DNA of 36,365 nucleotides from JAGMES01 sp023128035 (GTDB lineage Bacteria > Bacillota > Halanaerobiia > DY22613). The stretch is taken from positions 1 to 36,365 of the forward strand of contig DAOVRZ010000052.1 of assembly GCA_030627905.1 (NCBI GenBank), read 5' to 3'. A program made the position numbers and the translations under genes. The notes beneath the pieces are model-generated. The model was given only the letters and a program-made list of their open reading frames with translations, had not been told where the DNA came from and ran no database searches. Below, piece by piece: positions 24,011 to 33,491 of this stretch; position 1 is the stretch's first letter, and each line of letters opens with the position of its first letter.

Positions 24011-24772
24011 CTAATTTCTTAACGCTTCCTTAAGAAGTTTTATTACACTAATTGAAGGATTAGCGAAACCATATAGTTTACCATTTTTGGATCCACATGC
24101 AATATTTATTCCTACGACTTGAAGATTACTATTCAATATTGGAGCACCACTTGTTGCTGTAAGACCTATATCAGAATTATCATATTGGAAAACTAACTGC
24201 TTACTCTCAGATTTAATGACTTTCCCTTTATTTAATTTTTTATCCGACGATTCTCCACCCATTACTGATGCCAATAACCATACTGGCTCTCCTACAGACA
24301 ATTTTTCACCATAAAGTTCTAATGTTAAAATATTTTCACTTGATATGTTAGTAAATGCTGCAACATCTTTATCAATTGATTCTGGATATGGTTTTGATTT
24401 TGGAATGACTAAAACCTCGTTCGCAACACCTACATAAGATTTCTCAAACAAATCATTTAACGTGACTTTGGCAACATAACTAGGAAGTTCACTGGCAGGA
24501 ATATCGGCTTCTAAACCACCAGCAGGGCCAAAAATATGCAGCGCCGTCAAAATAATCGTACTCCCTTCTTCACCAAATTTTACTGCAAAAGCTGTGCCCG
24601 CTATAAGATCACCTTCAATAATTTCAAATGTAGGTCTGAATACAATATTTGAAGGTATATCAGATTCCTGCAACTCTTTTGTAGTTGCTTGATCGGTACA
24701 ACCGTTCAAGAATAAAGTCAAGAATATGCCTAAAATAATAAATCCACAAAATTGTTTCATTACTTTTTTCAT
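24011..24772 (-). CDS. Trypsin-like serine protease lipoprotein
   Basis: 253-aa exported protein with a lipoprotein signal (lipobox LNGC, Cys25). The protease part shows GTAFAV...ILTALH with catalytic His79, Asp136 in DKDVAAF, and Ser208 in TATSGAPIL followed by VVGIN, so the triad looks complete. Single domain without PDZ, smaller than HtrA. Ends with helix SVIKLLKEALRN. The start ATG is preceded by GAGGTGTGAGCG. It is convergent with the radical-SAM maturase gene. Substrate unknown; a role in cutting the exported modified peptide is only a guess. Confidence 0.8.
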   Translation of the reverse strand: MKKVMKQFCGFIILGIFLTLFLNGCTDQATTKELQESDIPSNIVFRPTFEIIEGDLIAGTAFAVKFGEEGSTIILTALHIFGPAGGLEADIPASELPSYVAKVTLNDLFEKSYVGVANEVLVIPKSKPYPESIDKDVAAFTNISSENILTLELYGEKLSVGEPVWLLASVMGGESSDKKLNKGKVIKSESKQLVFQYDNSDIGLTATSGAPILNSNLQVVGINIACGSKNGKLYGFANPSISVIKLLKEALRN

Positions 24773-25238
24773 CGCTCACACCTCATTTAATGTTTTTTTA
24801 ACTCAACTTCCGCGATGCAAAATCTCGTTTAATGGCATATATAGAAAAATGCGACACTTAAGTCAGACCTTGCACCGAACTGCGAAAGTTGTGTATTTAA
24901 AAATCTCTATAAAAGACAAAATAACATCGATTTCTTCTTGAACAATATCTTTACAATGTATTAGTCCAAACAAAGCAAAACAACCTAATATTCTTTTGGT
25001 TTTTTTAAAATCCATCATTTCATCCCAAATTTTTCTCAATATTTTTCACTATTGCAGAACATTTTCGCCATATGCGACGTTCCCGAAACGATAGTGTAAA
25101 GAATGTTATATATGCGTTTCTGCGAAGTGCCTAATCTGATTTTCCACATTCAATAACTATATTTCCGTTTTCTCTATTGACACTTCTGTTTATAAGTGCT
25201 AATATGGAATTAAGATAAGAAAAGGAGGAAAAATAAAT
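24773..25238. other. Intergenic region with a short minus-strand frame (24863-25018)
   Basis: About 465 bases between divergent genes. It holds a 51-codon minus-strand frame (MMDFKKTKRILGCFALFGLI...) without a clear ribosome site and probably a remnant. It also has imperfect inverted repeats (CAACTTCCGC at 24802-24811 with GCGAAAGTTG near 24890) and a slightly GC-richer block at 25065-25135 (CCCGAAACGATAGTG). The right end holds the promoter of the ParA-like gene. I recognise nothing else. Confidence 0.35.
25177..25205 (+). promoter_or_regulatory. Promoter of the ParA-like gene with inverted repeat in the spacer
   Basis: TTGACA (25177-25182), 17-base spacer, TAATAT (25200-25205), about 33 bases before the ATG. 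CACTT...AAGTG (25181-25198) forms an inverted repeat across the spacer, placed like a repressor operator. A strong AAAGGAGG follows at 25221-25228. Confidence 0.75.
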
Positions 25239-26282
25239 ATGGTTTCAAGCATTAAACCGATTGTAGAAAGACAATATCTGATTTCTCAAGGTGAAGACGT
25301 AATGTTCGATTTACCTAGATTTAGTAAATATGCTATTTGCAACTTAAGGGGTGGCATTGGAAAAACAACTTTATCTTTTAACCTATCATATCTAGTCAAG
25401 GATATCTTAGCTATTGATGCATGTCCTCAAGGGAATTTATCATATTTTTATGATAATAATTACTATGTTAATTCTCCCGTTAATATCGTGGATATGATAT
25501 TACCATACATCATTCCTGGTTTAGGAAAACCTGCAAGAATTGCTTCTCAAATTTCTGCAACAAATAAATTTTTCCGCGATAACTCCTACTATATTCCTTC
25601 ATCAAGTGAATTATATTTACTACCCTCACAAATTAATACAGCTTTAAATCTAGCAAAAAACTTGACGGGTACTCAACAAGAAACAGCCATTAATAGTATT
25701 CTGCTATCCCTTAAAAGAGAAATTGAAAGAGAAATGGGGGAAACTAAATGTAATAAATGTTTAATTGATACTTCACCATTTTTTGCAGGCGGGACACATT
25801 TAGCATGGCATGCAGCTGATGCATTGATTGTTCCCGTAAGAACAGACCAACAATCTATCAACTCTTTAAACCTACTACTCAAAACGCTTTCAGATCCAGG
25901 AAGCGAATTTAGAAAAAACTTAACACCTACTTTACAAGATAATACTCCAAAAATTCAAATGGTGATTTTAACACATTGTACATGGTCAACTACTAAAAAC
26001 TCCAGAAATGTTCCAAATAAACAAACAATGGTTTATCTCGAAAAAATTAGAGATATTGTCTATCGTAATATAAATCACTTTACAACAGATGACCCTGACA
26101 ATCACATTGTTCTTCTTGACGACTTCATGGGTTCTGGAAGAATATCTTCTGCTTTATCTAAGCCAATCCTACTATTGACACCTGGAGAAAGCATGAGGAT
26201 TTATAAAATCAAAACAACTGTTAATGCATCTGTTGAAAAATGCAAAAATCAGTTACAATTCATTTCAAATAACATTTGGTAA
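25239..26282 (+). CDS. Orphan ParA/Soj-like P-loop ATPase
   Basis: 347-aa protein with the ParA/MinD deviant Walker A (NLRGGIGKTTLSFNLS, about residues 36-51; the usual first Lys is replaced by Arg, while the catalytic Lys-Thr-Thr is kept). Next come the Walker A' strand LAIDACPQGNLS, a Walker B-like CLIDTSP, and LIVPVRTDQQSINSL. No ParB gene or parS-like repeat lies nearby, and the size exceeds a minimal ParA. Possible roles are positioning of a complex or a plasmid/phage remnant; none can be shown. It has its own strong promoter and terminator, so it is a single-gene unit. Confidence 0.8.
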   Translation: MVSSIKPIVERQYLISQGEDVMFDLPRFSKYAICNLRGGIGKTTLSFNLSYLVKDILAIDACPQGNLSYFYDNNYYVNSPVNIVDMILPYIIPGLGKPARIASQISATNKFFRDNSYYIPSSSELYLLPSQINTALNLAKNLTGTQQETAINSILLSLKREIEREMGETKCNKCLIDTSPFFAGGTHLAWHAADALIVPVRTDQQSINSLNLLLKTLSDPGSEFRKNLTPTLQDNTPKIQMVILTHCTWSTTKNSRNVPNKQTMVYLEKIRDIVYRNINHFTTDDPDNHIVLLDDFMGSGRISSALSKPILLLTPGESMRIYKIKTTVNASVEKCKNQLQFISNNIW

Positions 26283-26301
26283 GCATTTAAACACTTACTT
26301 T

Positions 26302-26323
26302 GAGCCTACAAGGGCTCTTTTTT
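26302..26323 (+). terminator. Rho-independent terminator after the ParA-like gene
   Basis: GAGCC pairs with GGCTC around TACAAG, followed by TTTTTT, 19 bases past the stop. Confidence 0.85.
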
Positions 26324-26470
26324 CGTTTCGCAAAACGTAAATATAACCAGACTAATTCAAATTAACCTTCCTTTCTTTAACACGATATACTTATTCATTA
26401 TATTTCGTCAAAGCACACTCAAACCCTTCACATTTTTACTATTATGACATTTTTATTATTCTAAACAAAC

Positions 26471-26503
26471 AAAAAACCCCTCTTAAACACTTTAAGAGAG
26501 GTT
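26471..26503 (-). terminator. Rho-independent terminator after the 87-aa zinc-ribbon gene
   Basis: Minus strand: CCTCTCTTAAA pairs with TTTAAGAGGGG around GTG, followed by TTTTTT. Confidence 0.85.
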
Positions 26504-26541
26504 AGTCACAAAAGTAAAAATGAACCATATAATAATAAATC

Positions 26542-26805
26542 TTAAATATACTCCTCACCATCAGCCAAAAACGCTCCTATCTCCTGATTACAACGCTTAG
26601 ACTCTTCTTCATACAAATCAAAATTATCTGCTCTAGTTACTGCTGTTGTACCGCAATTACTGCATCTAACATCATAGTTATCAAAATCTACATCCACAAC
26701 TTGATGCAGTGTATCATTATTACAGATCGAACAATAATATAAACCATAATTAAGGCCATTTTCAGTAGAATGAATCGGCTGATATTCATCATATCTTAAG
26801 TCCAT
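26542..26805 (-). CDS. Hypothetical zinc-ribbon protein (87 aa)
   Basis: Small acidic cytoplasmic protein with one zinc ribbon: YYCSICNND (about residues 23-31) and VRCSNCGTT (about 46-54). It is followed by an acidic C-terminus rich in Asp/Glu. AAAGGGGGAT precedes the ATG and a terminator follows, so it is a separate gene. No family name is recognised. Confidence 0.75.
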   Translation of the reverse strand: MDLRYDEYQPIHSTENGLNYGLYYCSICNNDTLHQVVDVDFDNYDVRCSNCGTTAVTRADNFDLYEEESKRCNQEIGAFLADGEEYI

Positions 26806-26905
26806 CCAAATCCCCCTTTGATTGATTTATTAATGTAATCTTAGGATGGACATATGGTGGATAACCTATGAGTGTAAATTGTTACAACAGTTAACCTGCA
26901 TAAAA

Positions 26906-28246
26906 CTATATACCTGTAACCATCAATTTTCGAACCAATATCGAAGGCATTCCCATAAACTTAGTTATAAAATTAAAACTCATATCATTACCAATCTGTA
27001 CGATATCATTTAACATCTCGAAAAAGTTACCTGCTATTATTACTCCACTAACAGGATGAGTCAGCTTTCCATCTTTAATCCAGATACCTAAAGCACCAAC
27101 AGAAAAATCACCAGAGATAGGATTGGTTCCACTACCTACTCCTGATAAATTTAATATGTACAATCCTTCTTTCATTTCAGAAATCATCTCTTCTTTTGTA
27201 TAATTACCTGGCTGTAAATAAAAATTTGTAAGTGTTGATTCTGGAAGTTCTTGATAACTTTTTCTCCGAGAATTTCCAGTGGAAGAGATTCCAGCTTTTC
27301 CGGCTGAATAAGTATCATATAGATAACTTTTTAATATTCCCTTCTCCACAACGATTGTCTTCTGTGAAGGTATTCCTTCATCATCAAAGGGAGTCGTTTG
27401 AAATCCTCCCTCTAAAAGGCCGTCATCAATCAGTGTAACCAATGAACTAGCAACTTTCTCCCCCAGCTTACCCTTAAAATAAGATTTATTCTTCTGCACC
27501 CTTCCAGCTAAAAATCCTGATCCAAAAGGAGCACACAAAAGAGAACCTGCATATGGACTAAAAAGTACAGAAACCTCTTGAGTAGGAACAGCAGTTGCTC
27601 CCAACAATGAAATAGCCTGTCTCGCGGCTTGTTCACCAATTTTCTGAGAGTCCAGATCACTTAACTTTTTCCCAAACCCAATTCCCAAACCCGTCTGATT
27701 CTCATTATTTTCATTAGCAATAGCTGTTAAAATCGCATTGGCTATAGTTTTATTATAATGCTCGTTAAGTCCTTTAGAATTAACTATATAAACTTCCTTC
27801 TCTTCATCTTCATACTTTGCTAAAGGAATCCTCACAATCCGTGGATCAAAATCAAGTGCAGACCTTTCGAGTTCTATTCCATAACGAATCTTCTCTTCTA
27901 ACTCTGTACTTCCTAGTTCAGAATCGAAAATTTCTACTTCTGGATATCTCCAACCTTTATCAGAGAACTTATGTAATTCACTTTTTTGAACTAATCTAGC
28001 ACTATCTATTGCTGCGATTATAACCGTTTTAAGTCCTTTGCTAGTAAGATTCGATGTATAAGCAAACCCTATCTTACCATCAAAAATCACTCTAACTCCT
28101 ATGCCCTGAGAAGTGGAAGTAAGAAGTGATTCTACATCTCCAGTGAAAATTTGAATCTTGTTTGATTTGATTCGTTCAAAATAAAATTCAATCTCCTCTG
28201 CACCATGAGTCAAACCAAAATCAATCCATTTTTTAAAATCAATCAT
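26906..28246 (-). CDS. pmbA: TldE/PmbA family metallopeptidase subunit
   Basis: 446-aa non-catalytic partner of TldD. It shares the fold (N-terminal GAEEIEFYFERIKSNKIQIF, C-terminal SGVGSGTNPISGDFSVGALG) but lacks the HExxxH zinc motif. TldD/TldE form a heterodimeric protease that degrades unfolded peptides and in enterobacteria matures microcin B17. The start is ATG 28246, preceded by GGAGG and one base after the tldD stop, so translation is coupled; the ATG at 28285 lies inside tldD. Confidence 0.93.
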   Translation of the reverse strand: MIDFKKWIDFGLTHGAEEIEFYFERIKSNKIQIFTGDVESLLTSTSQGIGVRVIFDGKIGFAYTSNLTSKGLKTVIIAAIDSARLVQKSELHKFSDKGWRYPEVEIFDSELGSTELEEKIRYGIELERSALDFDPRIVRIPLAKYEDEEKEVYIVNSKGLNEHYNKTIANAILTAIANENNENQTGLGIGFGKKLSDLDSQKIGEQAARQAISLLGATAVPTQEVSVLFSPYAGSLLCAPFGSGFLAGRVQKNKSYFKGKLGEKVASSLVTLIDDGLLEGGFQTTPFDDEGIPSQKTIVVEKGILKSYLYDTYSAGKAGISSTGNSRRKSYQELPESTLTNFYLQPGNYTKEEMISEMKEGLYILNLSGVGSGTNPISGDFSVGALGIWIKDGKLTHPVSGVIIAGNFFEMLNDIVQIGNDMSFNFITKFMGMPSILVRKLMVTGI

Positions 28247-28247
28247 C

Positions 28248-29654
28248 CTATTTCCTCCAAATTTCTTGCCTCTTAATTCCACCAACTGTCATATCACTTA
28301 TCAAAAGTGTAGGCTGTCCAACACCTATTTGCATCCCCTGTCCTTGTTTGCCACAATTTCCTGCATGAAATGCTAGGTCATCAGCGATCATCTCAATTTT
28401 AAATAAGGTTTTTGGCCCATTGCCAATTAATGTTGCTCCTCGAACTGGTTCTGAAACCTCTCCTCTTTCAATCAAATAACCTTCCTTGACTGAAAAGACA
28501 AAATCTCCAGTCGAAGTGTTTACCTGACCACCGCTAATCTCTTTGACAAAAAGACCTCTATCTACATTTTTAAAGAAGTCTTCAACTTTACTTTTACCTC
28601 GATCAATAAAAGTATTAGTCATCCTAGGAATCGGCAAATGACGATATGACATACGACGAGCATTACCAGTTAAAAGATGATGACCAGCTTTTGTGGCACT
28701 TACTCGATCCCACATATAATCACGTAAAATTCCATCTTCAATTAAAACCGTCCTTTTGGCTACAGTCCCTTCATCATCAATACTATAAGAACCCCATTCA
28801 TTAGAAAGAGTTGCCCCATCTATTGCTGTAACAATAGATGAAGCAACCTTTTTCCCGACTTTTCCTGTAAAGACTGATGCACCCTTTACAATCACATCTG
28901 ATTCTAAACTATGTCCACAAGCTTCATGAAAAAGAACGCCACCAGAACCATTGTTAATAATTACATCCATCTTCCCCGCTGGTGCTGGTCTGGCATTTAA
29001 CATTATTAAAGCCTGCTCGGCAGCACTCTGGCCTATAATAGCTGGATCATAAAGGTCAAACATTTCCATTCCCATAGTTCTACCCTTAGTAATAGATCCC
29101 ATCTGCATTAATTCACCACGCCTGGCTACTGCTTTGACAGTCATTCGAGTCGATACCTGTTCATCTTTAATAAGAAGTCCATCACTATTGGCAATCATTA
29201 TCTTTCGTTTTTGATCTATTAAAATGACTTTAACTTGTTTGATTAGATCAGAAATTCTTGCACCTAGATCAGCTCGTGATACCAATCTAACTTTATCCTC
29301 ACTTTGGTACAATGATGGATCTATTTTCACCTGATGTAAATTAGGAATCAACTTCGGAGTAGGATTTATTAATGTCCTCTTCTTTTCCGAACCTCTAGCT
29401 AGCTTTCCTGCATTGCGTGCAGTTTCAATGAGAGCATCTTTTGATAAATCTTCAGAATATGCATAAGATACCTTTCCATTATAAATAACTCGAATACCTA
29501 CGCCCAGTTCAAAACCTGTTCTGACCTTTTCAATCACTCCACCTTCGGAAATGATCTCATTTGTGGATTTATCTTCAAAGAAGAGTTCAACAAAATCTCC
29601 ACCATAGGCAAGAGCTGTCGTCAATACCTTTTGGATTAAGTCACGATTCAGCAT
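28248..29654 (-). CDS. tldD: TldD family zinc metallopeptidase
   Basis: 468-aa catalytic subunit with HEACGH (HExxxH) at residues 243-248 and the downstream segment GNCGKQGQGMQIGVGQPTLLISDM typical of TldD. It forms a heterodimer with TldE and cleaves peptides in a channel with little sequence preference. It follows polA by 13 bases and precedes pmbA by one base, so hydE-polA-tldD-pmbA look co-transcribed. ATG with GAGGGGGAATAGGCA upstream. Confidence 0.95.
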   Translation of the reverse strand: MLNRDLIQKVLTTALAYGGDFVELFFEDKSTNEIISEGGVIEKVRTGFELGVGIRVIYNGKVSYAYSEDLSKDALIETARNAGKLARGSEKKRTLINPTPKLIPNLHQVKIDPSLYQSEDKVRLVSRADLGARISDLIKQVKVILIDQKRKIMIANSDGLLIKDEQVSTRMTVKAVARRGELMQMGSITKGRTMGMEMFDLYDPAIIGQSAAEQALIMLNARPAPAGKMDVIINNGSGGVLFHEACGHSLESDVIVKGASVFTGKVGKKVASSIVTAIDGATLSNEWGSYSIDDEGTVAKRTVLIEDGILRDYMWDRVSATKAGHHLLTGNARRMSYRHLPIPRMTNTFIDRGKSKVEDFFKNVDRGLFVKEISGGQVNTSTGDFVFSVKEGYLIERGEVSEPVRGATLIGNGPKTLFKIEMIADDLAFHAGNCGKQGQGMQIGVGQPTLLISDMTVGGIKRQEIWRK

Positions 29655-29667
29655 TGCCTATTCCCCC

Positions 29668-32310
29668 TCATAAAACAGATGATTGATCAAGCCAATTAGA
29701 ACCAGACTCAATATCGACAAGAAGTGGAACATCTATCGAATAAGCATTCTCCATCTCCTTCTGAATCAATTCTATAATAGATTCCAATTCATCTGGATAA
29801 ACTTCTAAAACTAATTCATCATGAACCTGCAATAAAAGTTTCGAACGATAATTGCCATTTTTAAGAGCATGATAAACTTTGATCATGGCAATTTTCATAA
29901 TATCTGCTGCTGTTCCCTGAATCGGTGTATTAATCGCCATTCTTTCTGCAAAACTCCGTTTATGGAAATTACGACTCTTAATATCATTCAAATAACGACG
30001 ACGATTTTCTAAAGTGGTTACATAACCTTGTTCTTTCGCCATTTGAATAGTAGTATCAATATATTCTTTTACTCCACGATAACGAGTAAAATATTTTGTG
30101 ATATATTCTTCAGCTTCCTTTACCGGAATACCTAAATCTCTAGATAAACCAAATGAACTCAAACCATAAGCAATTCCAAAATTAATCGCCTTTGCCCGCC
30201 GACGATGTTCTTTATCTACCTCTTCTGGTGATAGTTCAAAAACTTCTGCCGCTGTCTTAGTATGAATATCTGCATTCTCTTTAAAAGCTCCAATTAAGCC
30301 TGGGTCTTTAGAGATATAAGCTAAAATCCTTAGTTCAACCTGAGAATAATCTGCTGTTAAGAGAATATTTTCTCCACCTTTTTCAGCAATAAAAGCTTTT
30401 CTAATCTTTTGTCCTTCTTCTGTGCGAATAGGGATATTTTGCAGATTAGGCTCAGTACTACTTAATCTTCCGGTTGCTGTTACTGTTTGATTAAAATAAG
30501 TATGAATCCGTCCTGTCTCAGGATGCACTAAAGGCGGTAAAGCATCTACATATGTGGATTTTAACTTGGCTAATTCTCGATATTCGTGAATATAACTGAT
30601 AATCCCGGTTGTATCTATTTTATCTAATTCTTCCAAAACCTCAGCATTGGTGGAATAGCCTGTCTTTGTTTTCTTAATCACTGGCATCTTCATTTCTTCA
30701 AAGAGAATCTTACCCAATTGCTTTGGAGAATTCAGATTAAATTTGGTACCTGCAATTTCATAAACCTTCTCACTGATCTTCTGAATACGCTGTTCCAATT
30801 CTTCAGATAATTCTTTAAGATAATCTTCATCAAGATCAATCCCATTAAACTCCATCTCTGCCAACACTTCTTCTAAAGGAATCTCTACTTTCTCGAAAAG
30901 ATGAATTAATTCTGCCTCTCCCATCTGGCTGATCAATACTTCTTCTAAACGATTTAAGAGACTTACTCGTAAAACAACCGAATTAATAGAATTTTCTTCA
31001 TCTGAAAGGTTATCAGGAAGTGTTATCATTAAATATCCATTAACAATCTCCCACCAATCAGGGTTCTTCTCAGATGGTTTGAGTAAATAAACAGCAATAT
31101 CAGGATCAAAAACTAACCCGTTAAGTTCAATTCCATATCTACGAAGTGCAACCATCTGGCGCTTAGCCCTATAGATTAATTTTGAGCAATCCCCATCGAC
31201 TAATAATTCTTTTACTATAGTTGGAATTTGATTATCATATTTTGCAAGTGGTATATAATAAATATCTTCTTTTTCACCCTTTAAGATAATTCCCAGAATT
31301 TCACCATACATAGGATCTTCTTCTGATAACAAAATCTCCAGATTTACCTTTTCATTTCGCAAACCAGAAACAACTTTTTCTAGTTCAACTTCCTCTTCTA
31401 TAGTTTTATATTTTATCTGAGAAATATCAATTTCTTCTTTTACAGTAAATTGATCTACCAAAGTACGGAAGTTTAGTTTTTTAAAGACTTCCACCACTTT
31501 ATTAGAATCTGGCTCTGTTAACTGACATTTATCAAAATCAAAATCTAACGGTACATCAATCATAATAGTTGCTAAACGTTTACTCAAAATAGCATCATCT
31601 TTATGATTAGTTAGAACTTCCTTTCTTTTCTTACCACTTATCTTATCAATATTTGCCAACACTTCTTCTAAAGTTGAAAACTCTTTAATCAATGAGATTG
31701 CTGTCTTTTCTCCAATGCTTGGAACCCCTGGAATATTATCTGATTTATCCCCCATCAGAGCTTTAACTTCGATTAACTGGATTGGATCGACTCCATATTT
31801 TTCGCGAACTTTTTCTAATGTATAATCTTCAATATCAGTTATCCCTTTTTTGTTATACATTACTCGAATGTTTTCAGAAACCAACTGAAGTGCATCTCTA
31901 TCTCCAGTAACAATAGTAACATGATGACCCTGTTTCTCACCAGCTTTTGCTAATGTGCCCAACAGATCGTCTGCTTCATATCCTTCAAGAGAATAGATAG
32001 GGATATCAAAAGCTCTTACAATCTCTTTTATCAGATCAAATTGTGGCACCAATTCATCTGGAGTTTTTTTACGAGTTCCTTTATATTCTGCAAACTCCTT
32101 ATGTCTAAAGGTTGGGGCTTTTAAGTCAAAAGCCACTGCTAGAAAATCAGGTTTTTCATCTTTGATAAGTTTTAGTAACATCCGGATAAACCCAAAAGCA
32201 GCATTAGTAGGTACTCCATCCTTAGTATTCATAGGGGGCAATGCATAAAATGCCCGGTGAGTTAAACTGTTCCCATCTAATAAGAACAGAGATTTTCGTT
32301 GTAGATCCAT
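29668..32310 (-). CDS. polA: DNA polymerase I
   Basis: 880-aa repair and Okazaki-fragment polymerase. Residues 1 to about 290 form the 5' nuclease (FLLDGNSLTHRAFYALPP, VTGDRDALQLV, ALMGDKSDNIPGVPSIGEKT). About 300-470 is a 3'-5' exonuclease-like domain without the DxE metal-binding residues (motif I reads NLEILLSEED), so proofreading is probably absent, as in Bacillus and Thermus enzymes. The rest is the polymerase: motif A TADYSQVELRILAY, motif B RRRAKAINFGIAYG, motif C QVHDELVLEV (His830-Asp-Glu). ATG with AAGGAGGA upstream, 27 bases after hydE. Confidence 0.97.
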   Translation of the reverse strand: MDLQRKSLFLLDGNSLTHRAFYALPPMNTKDGVPTNAAFGFIRMLLKLIKDEKPDFLAVAFDLKAPTFRHKEFAEYKGTRKKTPDELVPQFDLIKEIVRAFDIPIYSLEGYEADDLLGTLAKAGEKQGHHVTIVTGDRDALQLVSENIRVMYNKKGITDIEDYTLEKVREKYGVDPIQLIEVKALMGDKSDNIPGVPSIGEKTAISLIKEFSTLEEVLANIDKISGKKRKEVLTNHKDDAILSKRLATIMIDVPLDFDFDKCQLTEPDSNKVVEVFKKLNFRTLVDQFTVKEEIDISQIKYKTIEEEVELEKVVSGLRNEKVNLEILLSEEDPMYGEILGIILKGEKEDIYYIPLAKYDNQIPTIVKELLVDGDCSKLIYRAKRQMVALRRYGIELNGLVFDPDIAVYLLKPSEKNPDWWEIVNGYLMITLPDNLSDEENSINSVVLRVSLLNRLEEVLISQMGEAELIHLFEKVEIPLEEVLAEMEFNGIDLDEDYLKELSEELEQRIQKISEKVYEIAGTKFNLNSPKQLGKILFEEMKMPVIKKTKTGYSTNAEVLEELDKIDTTGIISYIHEYRELAKLKSTYVDALPPLVHPETGRIHTYFNQTVTATGRLSSTEPNLQNIPIRTEEGQKIRKAFIAEKGGENILLTADYSQVELRILAYISKDPGLIGAFKENADIHTKTAAEVFELSPEEVDKEHRRRAKAINFGIAYGLSSFGLSRDLGIPVKEAEEYITKYFTRYRGVKEYIDTTIQMAKEQGYVTTLENRRRYLNDIKSRNFHKRSFAERMAINTPIQGTAADIMKIAMIKVYHALKNGNYRSKLLLQVHDELVLEVYPDELESIIELIQKEMENAYSIDVPLLVDIESGSNWLDQSSVL

Positions 32311-32337
32311 AATTATAAATCCTCCTTGTTGTTTTAA

Positions 32338-33354
32338 TTAAAAAGTATCTCCACGGCCTTTGCCCACTACACGTCTTATAGAGTTGATCAATTCAACCAC
32401 CTCATCTAAATCAGTTTGTGCTTTATTTGGATAGATTTCATATAATTTTCGATATTTAAGTGGGGTCATATTAGGCATAATTACATTTGCACCTGTTTTA
32501 ATCGCTTTTTGTCTTCCGTCTGGAATAAGAGTCTCCAAAGCTGTAGTAGCAGGTAAAAAAACTTTCTTCAATACAATGCGAGCTACTGCTAAAAGTAACA
32601 ATGTTAATTCACCATCTCCATTTGGAAGCATACTAAATGGAGTATCACCATGAGAAATAAAAGGGCCAAACCCTGCCATCCCTACTGGCTTTTCACGTAT
32701 ATAGATAAGGTCATCTGCTAGATCTTCAATCAATTGACCTGGAAGTCCTATCATTCCTCCAGATCCAACTTGATAGCCTAAATCAGCTAAGTGTTCAAGA
32801 ACTTCAAATCTCTCTTCATAACGTGAATCGGGTTTAATTTCTTTAAATATCGTAGAATTGACAGTTTCTTGTTTTAAAAGATATCGATCGGCTCCAACCT
32901 CACGCCATGCCTTTAATTCATCAAATTTGCGTTCTCCTAAGCTTAATGTAATCGCTAAATCGGTTTTAGCCTTAATCTCTCGAATTATATCTGTAATCAT
33001 ATCTTTAGTATACCAATAATCTTCACCAGATTGTAACACAACCGTACCTAAGCCTAAATCAGCCACTTCTTCTGATTGAGCCACAATCTCTTCAGGACTC
33101 ATACGATAGCGTACCAATTTTTCGTTATCTAAACGAAGTCCACAATAATTGCAGTTACGACAACAATAATTCGAAAACTCAACGATTCCTCTTAGATGAA
33201 TCTCTGGGCCTAAATTTTTTAATGTCAACTCTCCAGCTAACCTAAAAATTTTCTCTTTATCTTCTTGATCTGAAGTACTTAAAAGAAAAACAATCTCCTC
33301 TTTTGTTAACTCAGTCTCACCACGAGCTTTTTCAAGAATTTCTAATACTTGCAT
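32338..33354 (-). CDS. hydE: [FeFe]-hydrogenase H-cluster maturase HydE (radical SAM)
   Basis: Radical SAM enzyme that helps build the 2Fe subcluster of [FeFe]-hydrogenase with HydG and HydF. The cluster motif is CCRNCNYC (C-x3-C-x2-C) within GIVEFSNYCCRNCNYCGLR. LQSGEDYWYT and the VGSGGMIGLPGQ and GFGPFISHGDTP segments fit HydE and separate it from BioB and ThiH. I choose ATG 33354 (338 aa) because GGGAG lies 8 bases upstream; the frame opens at 33378. First gene of a probable hydE-polA-tldD-pmbA operon. No hydrogenase or HydF/HydG gene lies in the window. Confidence 0.92.
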   Translation of the reverse strand: MQVLEILEKARGETELTKEEIVFLLSTSDQEDKEKIFRLAGELTLKNLGPEIHLRGIVEFSNYCCRNCNYCGLRLDNEKLVRYRMSPEEIVAQSEEVADLGLGTVVLQSGEDYWYTKDMITDIIREIKAKTDLAITLSLGERKFDELKAWREVGADRYLLKQETVNSTIFKEIKPDSRYEERFEVLEHLADLGYQVGSGGMIGLPGQLIEDLADDLIYIREKPVGMAGFGPFISHGDTPFSMLPNGDGELTLLLLAVARIVLKKVFLPATTALETLIPDGRQKAIKTGANVIMPNMTPLKYRKLYEIYPNKAQTDLDEVVELINSIRRVVGKGRGDTF

Positions 33355-33491
33355 AATATCATCTCCCAACGCGCGCACAACCTCTTTTTCATATATGTAT
33401 CCAAAGTAAATGATTTATAAAATCTTCTTCGTGCATATTCAAGATTCCTGCCTTTTTATTAATAATCTGCTGTGCAGGGTTTTAAATTACG

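Noticed and set aside
24726..24941. 71-codon plus-strand frame upstream of the protease gene
   Set aside because: It starts antisense to the protease signal peptide, has no ribosome site and no family resemblance.
22170..26535. Shared string AAAAATGAACCATAT at about 22172 and 26516
   Set aside because: Fifteen AT-rich bases found twice, once upstream of the RiPP gene and once downstream of another gene; with no third copy or common context it may be chance.
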